This document shows positions 4,820 to 9,875 of a stretch of 9,875 nt of DNA, one piece after another. Location of the stretch: contig CAKTQM010000054.1 of NCBI GenBank assembly GCA_934597125.1, forward strand, positions 1 to 9,875, in the 5' to 3' direction. The translations under genes and the position numbers were made by a program. The notes under the pieces were generated by a model. The model did not search any database and was not told where the DNA came from. It saw only the letters and a program-made list of their open reading frames with translations. Within the stretch, counting starts at the first letter, position 1. Each line of letters begins with the position of its first letter. Source of the stretch: an uncultured Oscillospiraceae bacterium. Lineage in GTDB: Bacteria > Bacillota > Clostridia > Oscillospirales > Oscillospiraceae.

Positions 4820-6772
4820 TTACTGGTTTTCAATAAACTCGGCTACACTGGGGCCGTAGGTACTCTTAATACGGAAGCCGTTCAGGGGTTCATCAAAAGA
4901 CTGCATGTAAGAGCAATTGTTGCCGGTGATGGTATAGGTGGATTTTCCGCTTGTTCTTGCATTATCGTAGGTAGTCATAAACACATTACCATTTCCACAA
5001 GTCATGCCGGTAGCTTTGTTGCCGCTGATGGTCACATCAGTCTGAATGTCGGTGGTAGAGTAGTTGTTTCCAACGGTGTTGATCGTCAAAACGCCGTCGG
5101 TCTTATCAGCGGTATTGCCGATAACATTCAGTTTGCCGGCAACATCTTCAAAGCGTACAGCATAACTGGAGCAATTGGTGAAGGTGCAGTTTTCCACGGT
5201 AGTGTTACGCACTTTTCCGCCGAAAACGCCATAGCGAACATTGGTAAATGTGCAATTCTTCACCGTCAGGCCGTCCATATAGGCAACAGCTTCTTTCTCG
5301 GAAATCGTACCTCTGACTACGGCGGCTCCGCGCTTGATTGCGTCATGATTTTCTTCTGCAGAACCGCTCAAATCGAACTTGCAACTATCAAAAGTAATAT
5401 CAGTGCACCAGGACAACCCATAGAAAGTTGTATCCTGCCCGATAACAACCTTATCGGTAAAGGAGATTCCTTCAAATTTGATACCCTCCAGCGTCAAGCG
5501 GGTCTTTGCACTGGTGGAAGCAAGCTGCAAGCCGTCAATGACCACACCGGCGTTTGCCTTGAAGGTGACGTTCTTAACTATCATAGGCTCGGTCAGCGCC
5601 AGCTTCATGGGCTCAGTGGTGCTCTTGCAGAAGGTGATGGTGCTGCCTTCTTTCGCCGCAGTCACAGCACTCGTCAAATCGTAGTAGGCATTGCCGTCAA
5701 CGGTCATAGCCGGGGCGTCATACACCACGGTGAAGGGGCTGAAGGTTGCCGTGCTGAATGTCACCACGCCGCTTGTAGCATCATAAGTATAACCCTCCAC
5801 CAGCTCACTGTTATGATACAGTTTCACATTATTCAGATTTTTGCCGACATAGATTTCAACCTTAACAGGCGCGGTATTGTCTTCGGCCAGTCCGGAAACC
5901 TTTACCTCATACGCCTGATAGGTGTCACCGGCCTCCAATGCAACATTGCCCGTGTTGCCGGACTGGGGAACTACAGACAGGGTCAAAGAGGTTCCTTCGG
6001 CAACAGCATCAGCGGGAACCGTAGCAACAACAGTACCGTCATTGTTCTCCAATACGGTAGCCGTACCGGCAACTGCCGTTTCCGTCACATTGGCAGAAAC
6101 CAGCTGATCCAGATTGTCGGGGGTCATATCGGCATTTTCATCGTAAGTATTGCCATAGCTGTCATTCTCCACCGTATCCTGCGTCGCATACACAGTGATG
6201 GTAATGCCGTCGATGGACTTGTTCTGATACGTATTGCCGGCTTCTTCCTTCATGTGGCCGGTAATGGTGATCTTGCCGGTCACTGCACCGGCAGCCAGCT
6301 TACCCTCGAAGTTGTTCAGGTCAGCAGCGGTCGCAACCGCGGAATTACCGTCTTTTGCCACCAAATCACCGTCACCCACAGCGACAGTGAAGTCGATGGC
6401 GTTCAGCAGCTCGGCATTACCGATAATGCCATTGATAATGACCTTATACTTGAGAGCAAGATTGCCATTATTCTTGATCCTGAAGCTCTCCAGATTGTAC
6501 TTACAACCGGGCTCCCACAGGACAGCTTCATCCTCTGCTCCTGCTACCTTTACCCATTTCAGAGCGTCAGCACCGAGAGGAACATACTCGTCCCCGGTCT
6601 TCTCCGGCTTTACGAGCTCCACATCCAGCGTACCGGACTGGATCTGATTCACGCCGGTGCTGGCGGTGTCGGTAAACCACGCGAAGGTGGAACCGATCAG
6701 CATGACCAGGCACAGGCAAATAGCCAGAACACTGGTCAACAGCGCACGTTTTGTTGCTTTTTTGTTTGACAT
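4820..6772 (-). CDS. SipW-type secreted protein: TasA-like domain plus beta-helix
   Basis: 650 residues. The N-terminus has a basic stretch, a hydrophobic core and the SipW-type motif GSTFAWFTDTAS (27-38), then a TasA/camelysin-like beta domain (about 38-210). That domain shows the family's SGTLDVEL, LWEPG and IKNNGNLALKYKV. A middle domain (about 235-352) ends in the pattern LYHNSELVEGYTYDATSG and FSTATFSPFTVVYD, common in clostridial surface proteins (ZU5-like in feel). The C-terminal part (about 355-650) has repeated strands with Asn/Cys/Thr ladders (VKNCTFTN, VENCTFTNCS, ISGNKA, ITGNNC), typical of a right-handed parallel beta-helix. No LPXTG, SLH domain or C-terminal membrane anchor is seen, so it is probably secreted or assembled into matrix. 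GGGGAG lies ten bases before the ATG. GC content and codon use are visibly lower than in the neighbours, suggesting a separate origin. No SipW peptidase is in the window. Exact substrate or partner unknown. Confidence 0.85.
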   Translation of the reverse strand: MSNKKATKRALLTSVLAICLCLVMLIGSTFAWFTDTASTGVNQIQSGTLDVELVKPEKTGDEYVPLGADALKWVKVAGAEDEAVLWEPGCKYNLESFRIKNNGNLALKYKVIINGIIGNAELLNAIDFTVAVGDGDLVAKDGNSAVATAADLNNFEGKLAAGAVTGKITITGHMKEEAGNTYQNKSIDGITITVYATQDTVENDSYGNTYDENADMTPDNLDQLVSANVTETAVAGTATVLENNDGTVVATVPADAVAEGTSLTLSVVPQSGNTGNVALEAGDTYQAYEVKVSGLAEDNTAPVKVEIYVGKNLNNVKLYHNSELVEGYTYDATSGVVTFSTATFSPFTVVYDAPAMTVDGNAYYDLTSAVTAAKEGSTITFCKSTTEPMKLALTEPMIVKNVTFKANAGVVIDGLQLASTSAKTRLTLEGIKFEGISFTDKVVIGQDTTFYGLSWCTDITFDSCKFDLSGSAEENHDAIKRGAAVVRGTISEKEAVAYMDGLTVKNCTFTNVRYGVFGGKVRNTTVENCTFTNCSSYAVRFEDVAGKLNVIGNTADKTDGVLTINTVGNNYSTTDIQTDVTISGNKATGMTCGNGNVFMTTYDNARTSGKSTYTITGNNCSYMQSFDEPLNGFRIKSTYGPSVAEFIENQ

Positions 6773-6816
6773 TGTTGGTGTACTCCCCGTTCATCAATAT
6801 TTGCCGGTGGATCAAA

Positions 6817-6845
6817 GCACCGCCGTCCGGCATGACCGGCGGTGC
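6817..6845 (-). other. Stem-loop in the leader of the SipW-type gene
   Basis: GCACCGCCG (6817-6825) pairs with CGGCGGTGC (6837-6845) over an 11-base loop, 45 bases upstream of the ATG at 6772. On the minus strand it is followed by a short TTTG, too weak for a clear terminator but compatible with attenuation or leader stabilisation. Confidence 0.45.
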
Positions 6846-6878
6846 CCGCTGTCTATGCCCGCCCTCCTGTCTGATGGA

Positions 6879-6913
6879 GCAGGCAGAGCGGTCAACCAAA
6901 ACGCCCTGCCTGC
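6879..6913 (-). other. Long stem-loop in the leader of the SipW-type gene
   Basis: GCAGGCAGAGCG (6879-6890) and CGCCCTGCCTGC (6902-6913) can form a 12-bp stem with one G-U pair on the minus-strand RNA, around an 11-base loop. A closing helix from 6869-6874 and 6927-6932 could enclose it. Such a long stem is unlikely by chance, but the function is not known. Confidence 0.45.
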
Positions 6914-6961
6914 CCATATGGGGAGGTCAGACGCACAAAGACCGCAGGGTTGCCTCTACGG

Positions 6962-7066
6962 CCTGTATGCCGATTTTGCGTTGTTTTTTCTTTCAGAAAA
7001 AACAACAATACCTATAGGTATTGTACATGTTATATGTATTTCGGGCGCAATGCGTCCGCATACAGG
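6962..7066. repeat. Nested inverted repeats (105 bases) in the upstream region
   Basis: The outer arms CCTGTATGC (6962-6970) and GCATACAGG (7058-7066) are perfect complements. Inside them TTGCG (6976-6980) faces CGCAA (7046-7050). Enclosed further in are an 11-bp hairpin (6980-7006: GTTGTTTTTTC, TTTCA loop, GAAAAAACAAC) and a 20-bp perfect palindrome (7005-7024). The set could fold as a multibranched RNA or a cruciform. No transposase or target duplication is visible to support a mobile element. Confidence 0.5.
7005..7024. promoter_or_regulatory. 20-bp perfect palindrome, candidate operator
   Basis: The half site ACAATACCTA (7005-7014) is followed immediately by its reverse complement TAGGTATTGT (7015-7024). 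Its size and symmetry suit a dimeric repressor such as a TetR- or MarR-type protein. It overlaps a TACAAT sequence on the minus strand that could be a -10 box, but no matching -35 box is present at proper spacing. Confidence 0.4.
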
Positions 7067-7069
7067 TTC

Positions 7070-7097
7070 AGTTTAGCACTTTGCCTGGGAAATGCAA
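7070..7097 (-). promoter_or_regulatory. Weak candidate promoter for the SipW-type gene
   Basis: On the minus strand TTGCAT (7097-7092), a 16-base spacer and TAAACT (7075-7070) with an upstream TGC (extended -10) form a poor but possible SigA promoter. If used, transcription would start near 7063, just at the outer arm of the nested inverted repeats. Other placements are possible. Confidence 0.25.
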
Positions 7098-7169
7098 CCC
7101 AATATCCCCATTTCCCGCCAATTTTGTCGATGCGCACAATTTCCGTCATCTTTTTTGTGAAATCAATCT

Positions 7170-7206
7170 AAAAAATCAGGGCACGCGCCGCGGCGCGTGC
7201 CCTGAT
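7170..7206 (-). terminator. Terminator of the PucR/CdaR-type regulator gene (32-bp palindrome)
   Basis: A perfect 32-base palindrome spans 7175-7206; its left half is ATCAGGGCACGCGCCG. On the minus strand it is followed by a T-run (7175-7170). It starts 16 bases past the regulator's stop codon. The very GC-rich stem and T-tract make an intrinsic terminator, and it separates the regulator from the SipW-type gene downstream. Confidence 0.88.
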
Positions 7207-7222
7207 GGCTGATTTGATTCTG

Positions 7223-8317
7223 TTACGCCTCGATGCCGCGGCTGGTGAGGTATTTCTTCACCATCAGCGCCACCTTGAAGGTAATGGCGTCGTCAAACTC
7301 CCGCAGATCCAGGCCGGTGAGCTTCTTGATCTTCTCCAGCCGGTACACCAGCGTATTGCGGTGAACAAACAGCTTGCGGGCCGTCTCGGACACGTTCAGA
7401 TTGTTCTCGAAGAACTTATAGATGGTGAACAGCGTCTCCTGATCCAGCGCGTCGATGGGGTTCTTCTTGAACACCTCCTGCAGGAACATCTCGCACAGGG
7501 TGGTGGGCAGCTGATAGATCAGGCGGCCGATACCCAGATTCTCGTAGTTGATGACGTAGCGCTCGGTGTCAAACACCTTGCCCACCTCAATGGCGATCTG
7601 GGCCTCCTTATAGGCCTTAGCCAGCTCCCGCAGGTGCTGGGCCATGGTGCCGATACCCACGAACACGCTGCTCTCGCCGTCGATGCGCAGCGCCTCTTCG
7701 ATCCGCAGGGCCACCTTTTCCAGGTCGCCGGAGGAGGCGTTTTTCTCCATCTGGTGGATCAGCACCACATCCTGCTCGCCCACGCTTAGGACGAAATCGT
7801 TCTGCCGGTCGGGGAACAGGCTCTGGATCAGCTCCAGCGGGGCGGATTCCAGCCGGTCATCCACGGGACGCACCACAAACACGCCGCGGTTCACCTCCGC
7901 CGCCACGTGCAGTTCCTTGGCCCTCATGTAAATATCGCTGATGAGGATGTTGTCCGAAATGATATTCTTCATGAAGGAGCCCTTGTCGTGCTTCTCTTCA
8001 TAGTAGCTCTTGGCGGAATTCAGCGCCACCGCGGCCATGGCGCACACGGTGCGGCCAATGCCGTCGTCGCCGCTGGCAAACACGGCGTAATCAAAGTGGC
8101 CGCCCCAGCCGGGCAGGGCCTTGAAGGTCTTGCCCTCCAGCGTGACGCACTCGCCGTCCGCCTGCTGGATGGTCTCCACATACTTGGCCCATTTTTTGCC
8201 GATCCCCGTCAGCTCGCTGCATGCGATCACGGTTCCTTCGGCGTCGATCACGCCGATGGTACGGTCGGTGGTCTCTTTGAATTGCAGCACTACATTTTGA
8301 AAAATTCTACCGGACAT
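7223..8317 (-). CDS. PucR/CdaR-family transcriptional regulator
   Basis: 364 residues. The C-terminus has the PucR-type helix-turn-helix (about 305-338: NVSETARKLFVHRNTLVYRLEKI then KLTGLDLREFDD), the hallmark of the CdaR/PucR family of DNA-binding activators. The centre (about 120-285) resembles the family's GGDEF-like domain, without a visible cyclase motif. The N-terminal 110 residues (TIGVIDAEGTVIACSE) look like a small-molecule sensing PAS/diacid-type domain. It is probably a cytoplasmic regulator responding to a metabolite; the ligand is unknown. The start at 8317 is chosen because GGAGG lies seven bases upstream. An in-frame extension to a TTG at 8380 has no binding site and runs through the tandem repeat at 8359-8386. 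The gene has its own promoter (8401-8429) and terminator (7170-7206), so it is monocistronic. No target gene is evident, although the SipW-type gene is next in line. Confidence 0.85.
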   Translation of the reverse strand: MSGRIFQNVVLQFKETTDRTIGVIDAEGTVIACSELTGIGKKWAKYVETIQQADGECVTLEGKTFKALPGWGGHFDYAVFASGDDGIGRTVCAMAAVALNSAKSYYEEKHDKGSFMKNIISDNILISDIYMRAKELHVAAEVNRGVFVVRPVDDRLESAPLELIQSLFPDRQNDFVLSVGEQDVVLIHQMEKNASSGDLEKVALRIEEALRIDGESSVFVGIGTMAQHLRELAKAYKEAQIAIEVGKVFDTERYVINYENLGIGRLIYQLPTTLCEMFLQEVFKKNPIDALDQETLFTIYKFFENNLNVSETARKLFVHRNTLVYRLEKIKKLTGLDLREFDDAITFKVALMVKKYLTSRGIEA

Positions 8318-8358
8318 GACGCGCCCTCCTGCTCTCTCTCGAAGCCCCACCGGATGTT

Positions 8359-8386
8359 TTGTGCAAATTGCCTTGTGCAAACTGCC
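8359..8386 (-). repeat. Tandem 14-bp direct repeat in the regulator's leader
   Basis: On the minus strand GGCAGTTTGCACAA (8386-8373) is followed directly by GGCAATTTGCACAA (8372-8359), differing at one base. It begins about eight bases after the expected transcription start of the regulator gene. A head-to-tail pair in this position resembles an operator, perhaps for self-regulation by the PucR/CdaR-type protein. That link is inference. Confidence 0.6.
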
Positions 8387-8400
8387 AAGTGGTTACCAGT

Positions 8401-8429
8401 ATTATATCGTCATAATCACGGTTTTGCAA
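8401..8429 (-). promoter_or_regulatory. Promoter of the PucR/CdaR-type regulator
   Basis: On the minus strand TTGCAA (8429-8424, four of six) is followed after 17 bases by a perfect TATAAT (8406-8401). The leader to the ATG at 8317 is about 77 bases and includes the tandem repeat. The weak -35 box would suit an activated or repressed promoter. Confidence 0.72.
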
Positions 8430-8489
8430 GCATTTTTTTATCTTTCTCACAAAAAACGCAGAAAATTTTTTGGCGCTTTGTCGATATGA

Positions 8490-9203
8490 TTATTGTCCGC
8501 AGGCCATCCGCAGCGCCGATAGCTCCTCCGGTGTCAAAAGCCGCCATTGTCCCGCCTTTAGTGTGTCTTCTAGCCGCAGCGGCCCCATGGCCAGTCGCTT
8601 CAGATACCGCACAGGCTTGCCCCGACTGGCCAGCATCCGCTTTACCTGATGGAACTTCCCCTCCCGCAGAGTCACAAGGCATGCGTCCCCGCCCAGCGGC
8701 TCCAGTCGGGCAGGCAGGCATTGCAGCCCGTCCCCCAGCAGCAGCCCCGCCGCGAACGCCGCCGCATCCGCCTGATCCGGCGTACCGTCCACGCGGGCGT
8801 AGTATACCTTGTCCACATGGTATCGCGGACTCAGCAGCCGATGGGTCAGCTCTCCATCATCGGTCAGCAGCAGTAGACCCTCCGTATCCTTATCCAACCG
8901 TCCCACCGGCGCAAGGCCGCGGCGGCGATACTGCTCCGGCAGCAGCTCCATCACCGTTGGCTGGCGCCGGTCTTCCGTGGCCGTCAGCACACCGGCAGGC
9001 TTGTGCAGCAGCAGATAGGTGTACCGCTCTCCGCTGACCGCTACACCGTCCACGGTAATGGCTGCCGTTTCCGGCGACACCTTCATGTCCGACGCCGACG
9101 CCGGCACGCCATCCACCAGCACGCGCCCCTGCCGCACCAGCTCCTTCACCTCACGACGGGACGCTATCCCCCTGTTGGCGATGATCTTGTCCAACCGCTC
9201 CAT
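8490..9203 (-). CDS. RsuA-type rRNA pseudouridine synthase
   Basis: 237 residues. Member of the RsuA/RluB/E/F family, which converts a specific rRNA uridine to pseudouridine; the best guess is 16S U516 (RsuA). The N-terminal S4 RNA-binding domain (1-48) starts MERLDKIIANRGIASRREVK. The catalytic domain has the family signature PVGRLDKDTEGLLLLTDDG (99-117) with the catalytic aspartate D104, and the later motif EGKFHQVKRMLAS (181-193). The start at 9203 has AGGAGG five bases upstream; an upstream in-frame ATG at 9272 lacks one and would run through the promoter. It is divergent from the lipoprotein gene at 9290. RluB-type specificity cannot be excluded by eye, so no symbol is given. Confidence 0.92.
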   Translation of the reverse strand: MERLDKIIANRGIASRREVKELVRQGRVLVDGVPASASDMKVSPETAAITVDGVAVSGERYTYLLLHKPAGVLTATEDRRQPTVMELLPEQYRRRGLAPVGRLDKDTEGLLLLTDDGELTHRLLSPRYHVDKVYYARVDGTPDQADAAAFAAGLLLGDGLQCLPARLEPLGGDACLVTLREGKFHQVKRMLASRGKPVRYLKRLAMGPLRLEDTLKAGQWRLLTPEELSALRMACGQ

Positions 9204-9230
9204 AGCCGCCTCCTGCGTTCTTTTTGTCAC

Positions 9231-9259
9231 AGTATAGCATATCTTTCGGCTCTTGGGAA
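9231..9259 (-). promoter_or_regulatory. Candidate promoter of the pseudouridine synthase gene
   Basis: On the minus strand TTCCCA (9259-9254, four of six) and TATACT (9236-9231, five of six) are 17 bases apart, upstream of the ATG at 9203. It sits in the 86-base gap shared with the divergent lipoprotein gene, for which no convincing plus-strand promoter was found. Confidence 0.5.
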
Positions 9260-9289
9260 TATCCATCAACAAAGGAGTTGATGAGAAGC

Positions 9290-9748
9290 ATGCGTGTGAT
9301 CCATATTACGCGGCGGCGACTGGTGCTGTTCTCGCTGGCGTTGGGACTGGTGATCGGCTCGGCGCTGATGCTGGCCGGCTGCTTTGACGGCGGCAAAACG
9401 GAGGAGGTCATCACCGCCGCCACCAATGAGGAGCGTGTGGCCTATCTGGAGGGTCTGGGCTGGCAGGTACAGCCTGACCCCATCGAAACGCTGGATCTTC
9501 AGCTGCCCGACAAGCTGGATGGCGAATGGAACGCCTACGCCAAGCTGCAAAAGGGGCAGAATCTGCCCTTCGGCGAATTCGCCGGCCAGGCGGTAAAACG
9601 CTATACCTACACCGTCACCAACTATCCGGAGATCTCAGAGGGTGTGCAGGCAAACCTGTATCTGTGGGGCGATCAGATCATCGGCGGCGATGTGATCTTC
9701 ACCGGCCAGGGGGGCTTCCAGACGGATCTGGCGTTCCCCGCCACATAA
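9290..9748 (+). CDS. Small DUF4830-like lipoprotein
   Basis: 152 residues and the only plus-strand gene. The N-terminus has RRR, a hydrophobic stretch (11-28) and the lipobox LMLAGC with Cys31, so it is probably a lipid-anchored protein on the outer face of the membrane. The rest (about 40-150) resembles DUF4830: TNEERVAYLEGLGWQVQPDPIE, then the VKRYTYTVTNYPEISEGVQANL and GGDVIFTG pattern. The function of that family is not known to me. Two ATGs are possible. AAAGGAG at 9271-9277 is only three bases before the ATG at 9281 but 12 before the ATG at 9290; the latter is preferred, and the difference is three residues. It ends in the bidirectional terminator at 9751-9790, convergent with tuf. Confidence 0.78.
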   Translation: MRVIHITRRRLVLFSLALGLVIGSALMLAGCFDGGKTEEVITAATNEERVAYLEGLGWQVQPDPIETLDLQLPDKLDGEWNAYAKLQKGQNLPFGEFAGQAVKRYTYTVTNYPEISEGVQANLYLWGDQIIGGDVIFTGQGGFQTDLAFPAT

Positions 9749-9750
9749 GG

Positions 9751-9790
9751 ACATAAAAAAAGAAAGGCCAAAGGCCTTTCTTTTTTATGT
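9751..9790. terminator. Bidirectional terminator between the lipoprotein gene and tuf
   Basis: ACAT, an A-run and GAAAGGCC (9751-9769) pair with GGCCTTTC, a T-run and ATGT (9773-9790) around an AAA loop, giving about 18 pairs with one bulged A. T-runs on both strands let it stop the plus-strand lipoprotein gene and the minus-strand tuf gene that converge here. Confidence 0.92.
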
Positions 9791-9801
9791 GTCAGATGCG
9801 A

Positions 9802-9875
9802 TTACTGCTCGATCTCGATGACGACGCCGGAACCGACGGTACGGCCGCCCTCACGGATAGCGAAACGCAGACCCT
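9802..9875 (-). CDS. tuf: Elongation factor Tu, C-terminal end (runs off the window)
   Basis: Only the last 23 codons and the TAA stop are present. They read GLRFAIREGGRTVGSGVVIE followed by IEQ, the highly conserved end of EF-Tu domain III, which helps bind aminoacyl-tRNA. EF-Tu is the GTPase that delivers aminoacyl-tRNA to the ribosome. The final residues IEIEQ differ a little from the more common ending but fall within normal variation. The terminator at 9751-9790 follows. The GTPase domain lies outside the window. Confidence 0.95.
   Translation of the reverse strand, partial: GLRFAIREGGRTVGSGVVIEIEQ

Larger units (their letters stand above)
6773..7169 (-). other. Gene-free structured region upstream of the SipW-type gene
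   Basis: I find no credible coding region here. On the minus strand it would be the promoter and long leader of the gene at 4820-6772. It holds several inverted repeats: a 9-bp stem at 6817-6845; a 12-bp stem with one G-U at 6879-6913; TCAGAC/GTCTGA pairing 6869-6874 with 6927-6932 around that stem; an 8-bp stem at 6940-6963; and a nested set at 6962-7066. It matches no riboswitch class I can recall. It could be a structured 5' leader, a separate small RNA or a binding-site cluster. Confidence 0.5.

Noticed and set aside
5345..6769. A 474-codon open frame on the plus strand opposite the SipW-type gene
   Set aside because: The minus-strand protein has a clear signal peptide, TasA-like motifs and beta-helix repeats. 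The antisense frame has no recognisable domain.
6962..7066. Possible miniature inverted-repeat transposable element
   Set aside because: The arms are short (9 bp plus 5 bp), no flanking target duplication was found, no transposase is nearby and no second copy exists in the window. A copy search of the genome would be needed to revive this idea.
8318..8380. Longer N-terminus for the PucR/CdaR-type regulator from a TTG at 8380
   Set aside because: No ribosome binding site precedes it, and the extension is encoded by the tandem repeat and leader. The ATG at 8317 has GGAGG at ideal spacing.
8450..8478. A/T-rich stretch after rsuA that might be a terminator
   Set aside because: Only a 3-bp CGC/GCG stem plus A/T pairing can form before the T6 run. 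It is too weak to call, though the run of T may allow some termination.
7907..9037. A 376-codon plus-strand frame across the regulator promoter and rsuA
   Set aside because: It is antisense to two recognised genes and crosses a strong promoter region. The product is Pro/Ala-rich low-complexity sequence.
1..9875. A defence, toxin-antitoxin, phage or other multi-gene accessory system
   Set aside because: All confidently identified genes are housekeeping, division, regulatory or secreted-protein genes. No nuclease, transposase, integrase, phage or toxin signature was seen.

Overview
The window looks like chromosomal DNA from a fairly GC-rich Firmicute of the class Clostridia, most likely a gut Oscillospiraceae-type organism. 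This is inferred from strong AGGAGG-type ribosome binding sites, near-consensus SigA promoters (TTGACA-17-TATAAT upstream of greA), U-tract hairpin terminators, a SipW/TasA-type secreted protein, a PucR/CdaR-type regulator and a DUF4830-like lipoprotein. No species can be named from the sequence alone.

Layout, left to right. Almost everything is on the minus strand, so operons read from right to left. (1) 1-1571: the start of lysS, preceded by greA. A very good promoter drives greA-lysS, and its -35 box overlaps the stop codon of an unrecognised 221-codon gene. (2) 1572-4684: a cell-wall division operon, promoter - ftsE - ftsX - secreted coiled-coil M23 peptidase. It ends in a perfect hairpin terminator that also contains the ribosome binding site of the 221-codon gene. 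(3) 4778-7097: a 650-residue secreted protein with a SipW-type signal peptide, a TasA-like N-terminal domain, a middle beta domain and a C-terminal parallel beta-helix. It is closed by a bidirectional terminator. Upstream of it lies a 450-base gene-free stretch unusually rich in inverted repeats. (4) 7170-8429: a PucR/CdaR-type regulator with its own promoter, a tandem 14-bp repeat in its leader and a perfect 32-bp palindromic terminator. (5) 8490-9203: an RsuA-type rRNA pseudouridine synthase. (6) 9290-9748, plus strand: a small DUF4830-like lipoprotein, transcribed divergently from rsuA and separated from the 3' end of tuf (EF-Tu) by a bidirectional terminator.

How the genes fit together: FtsE and FtsX are expected to form a membrane complex that activates the M23 hydrolase encoded immediately downstream, for septal wall cleavage. 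GreA and LysS are housekeeping transcription and translation genes. The secreted beta-helix protein is the most accessory-looking gene, with visibly lower GC and different codon use from its neighbours. Its long structured upstream region is the least explained DNA in the window.

No mobile element, CRISPR array, defence system, tRNA or rRNA is visible. I do not see a clear new multi-gene system. The best leads are the structured region upstream of the SipW-type gene, the terminator/ribosome-binding-site overlap after the M23 gene, and the tandem operator-like repeat before the regulator.
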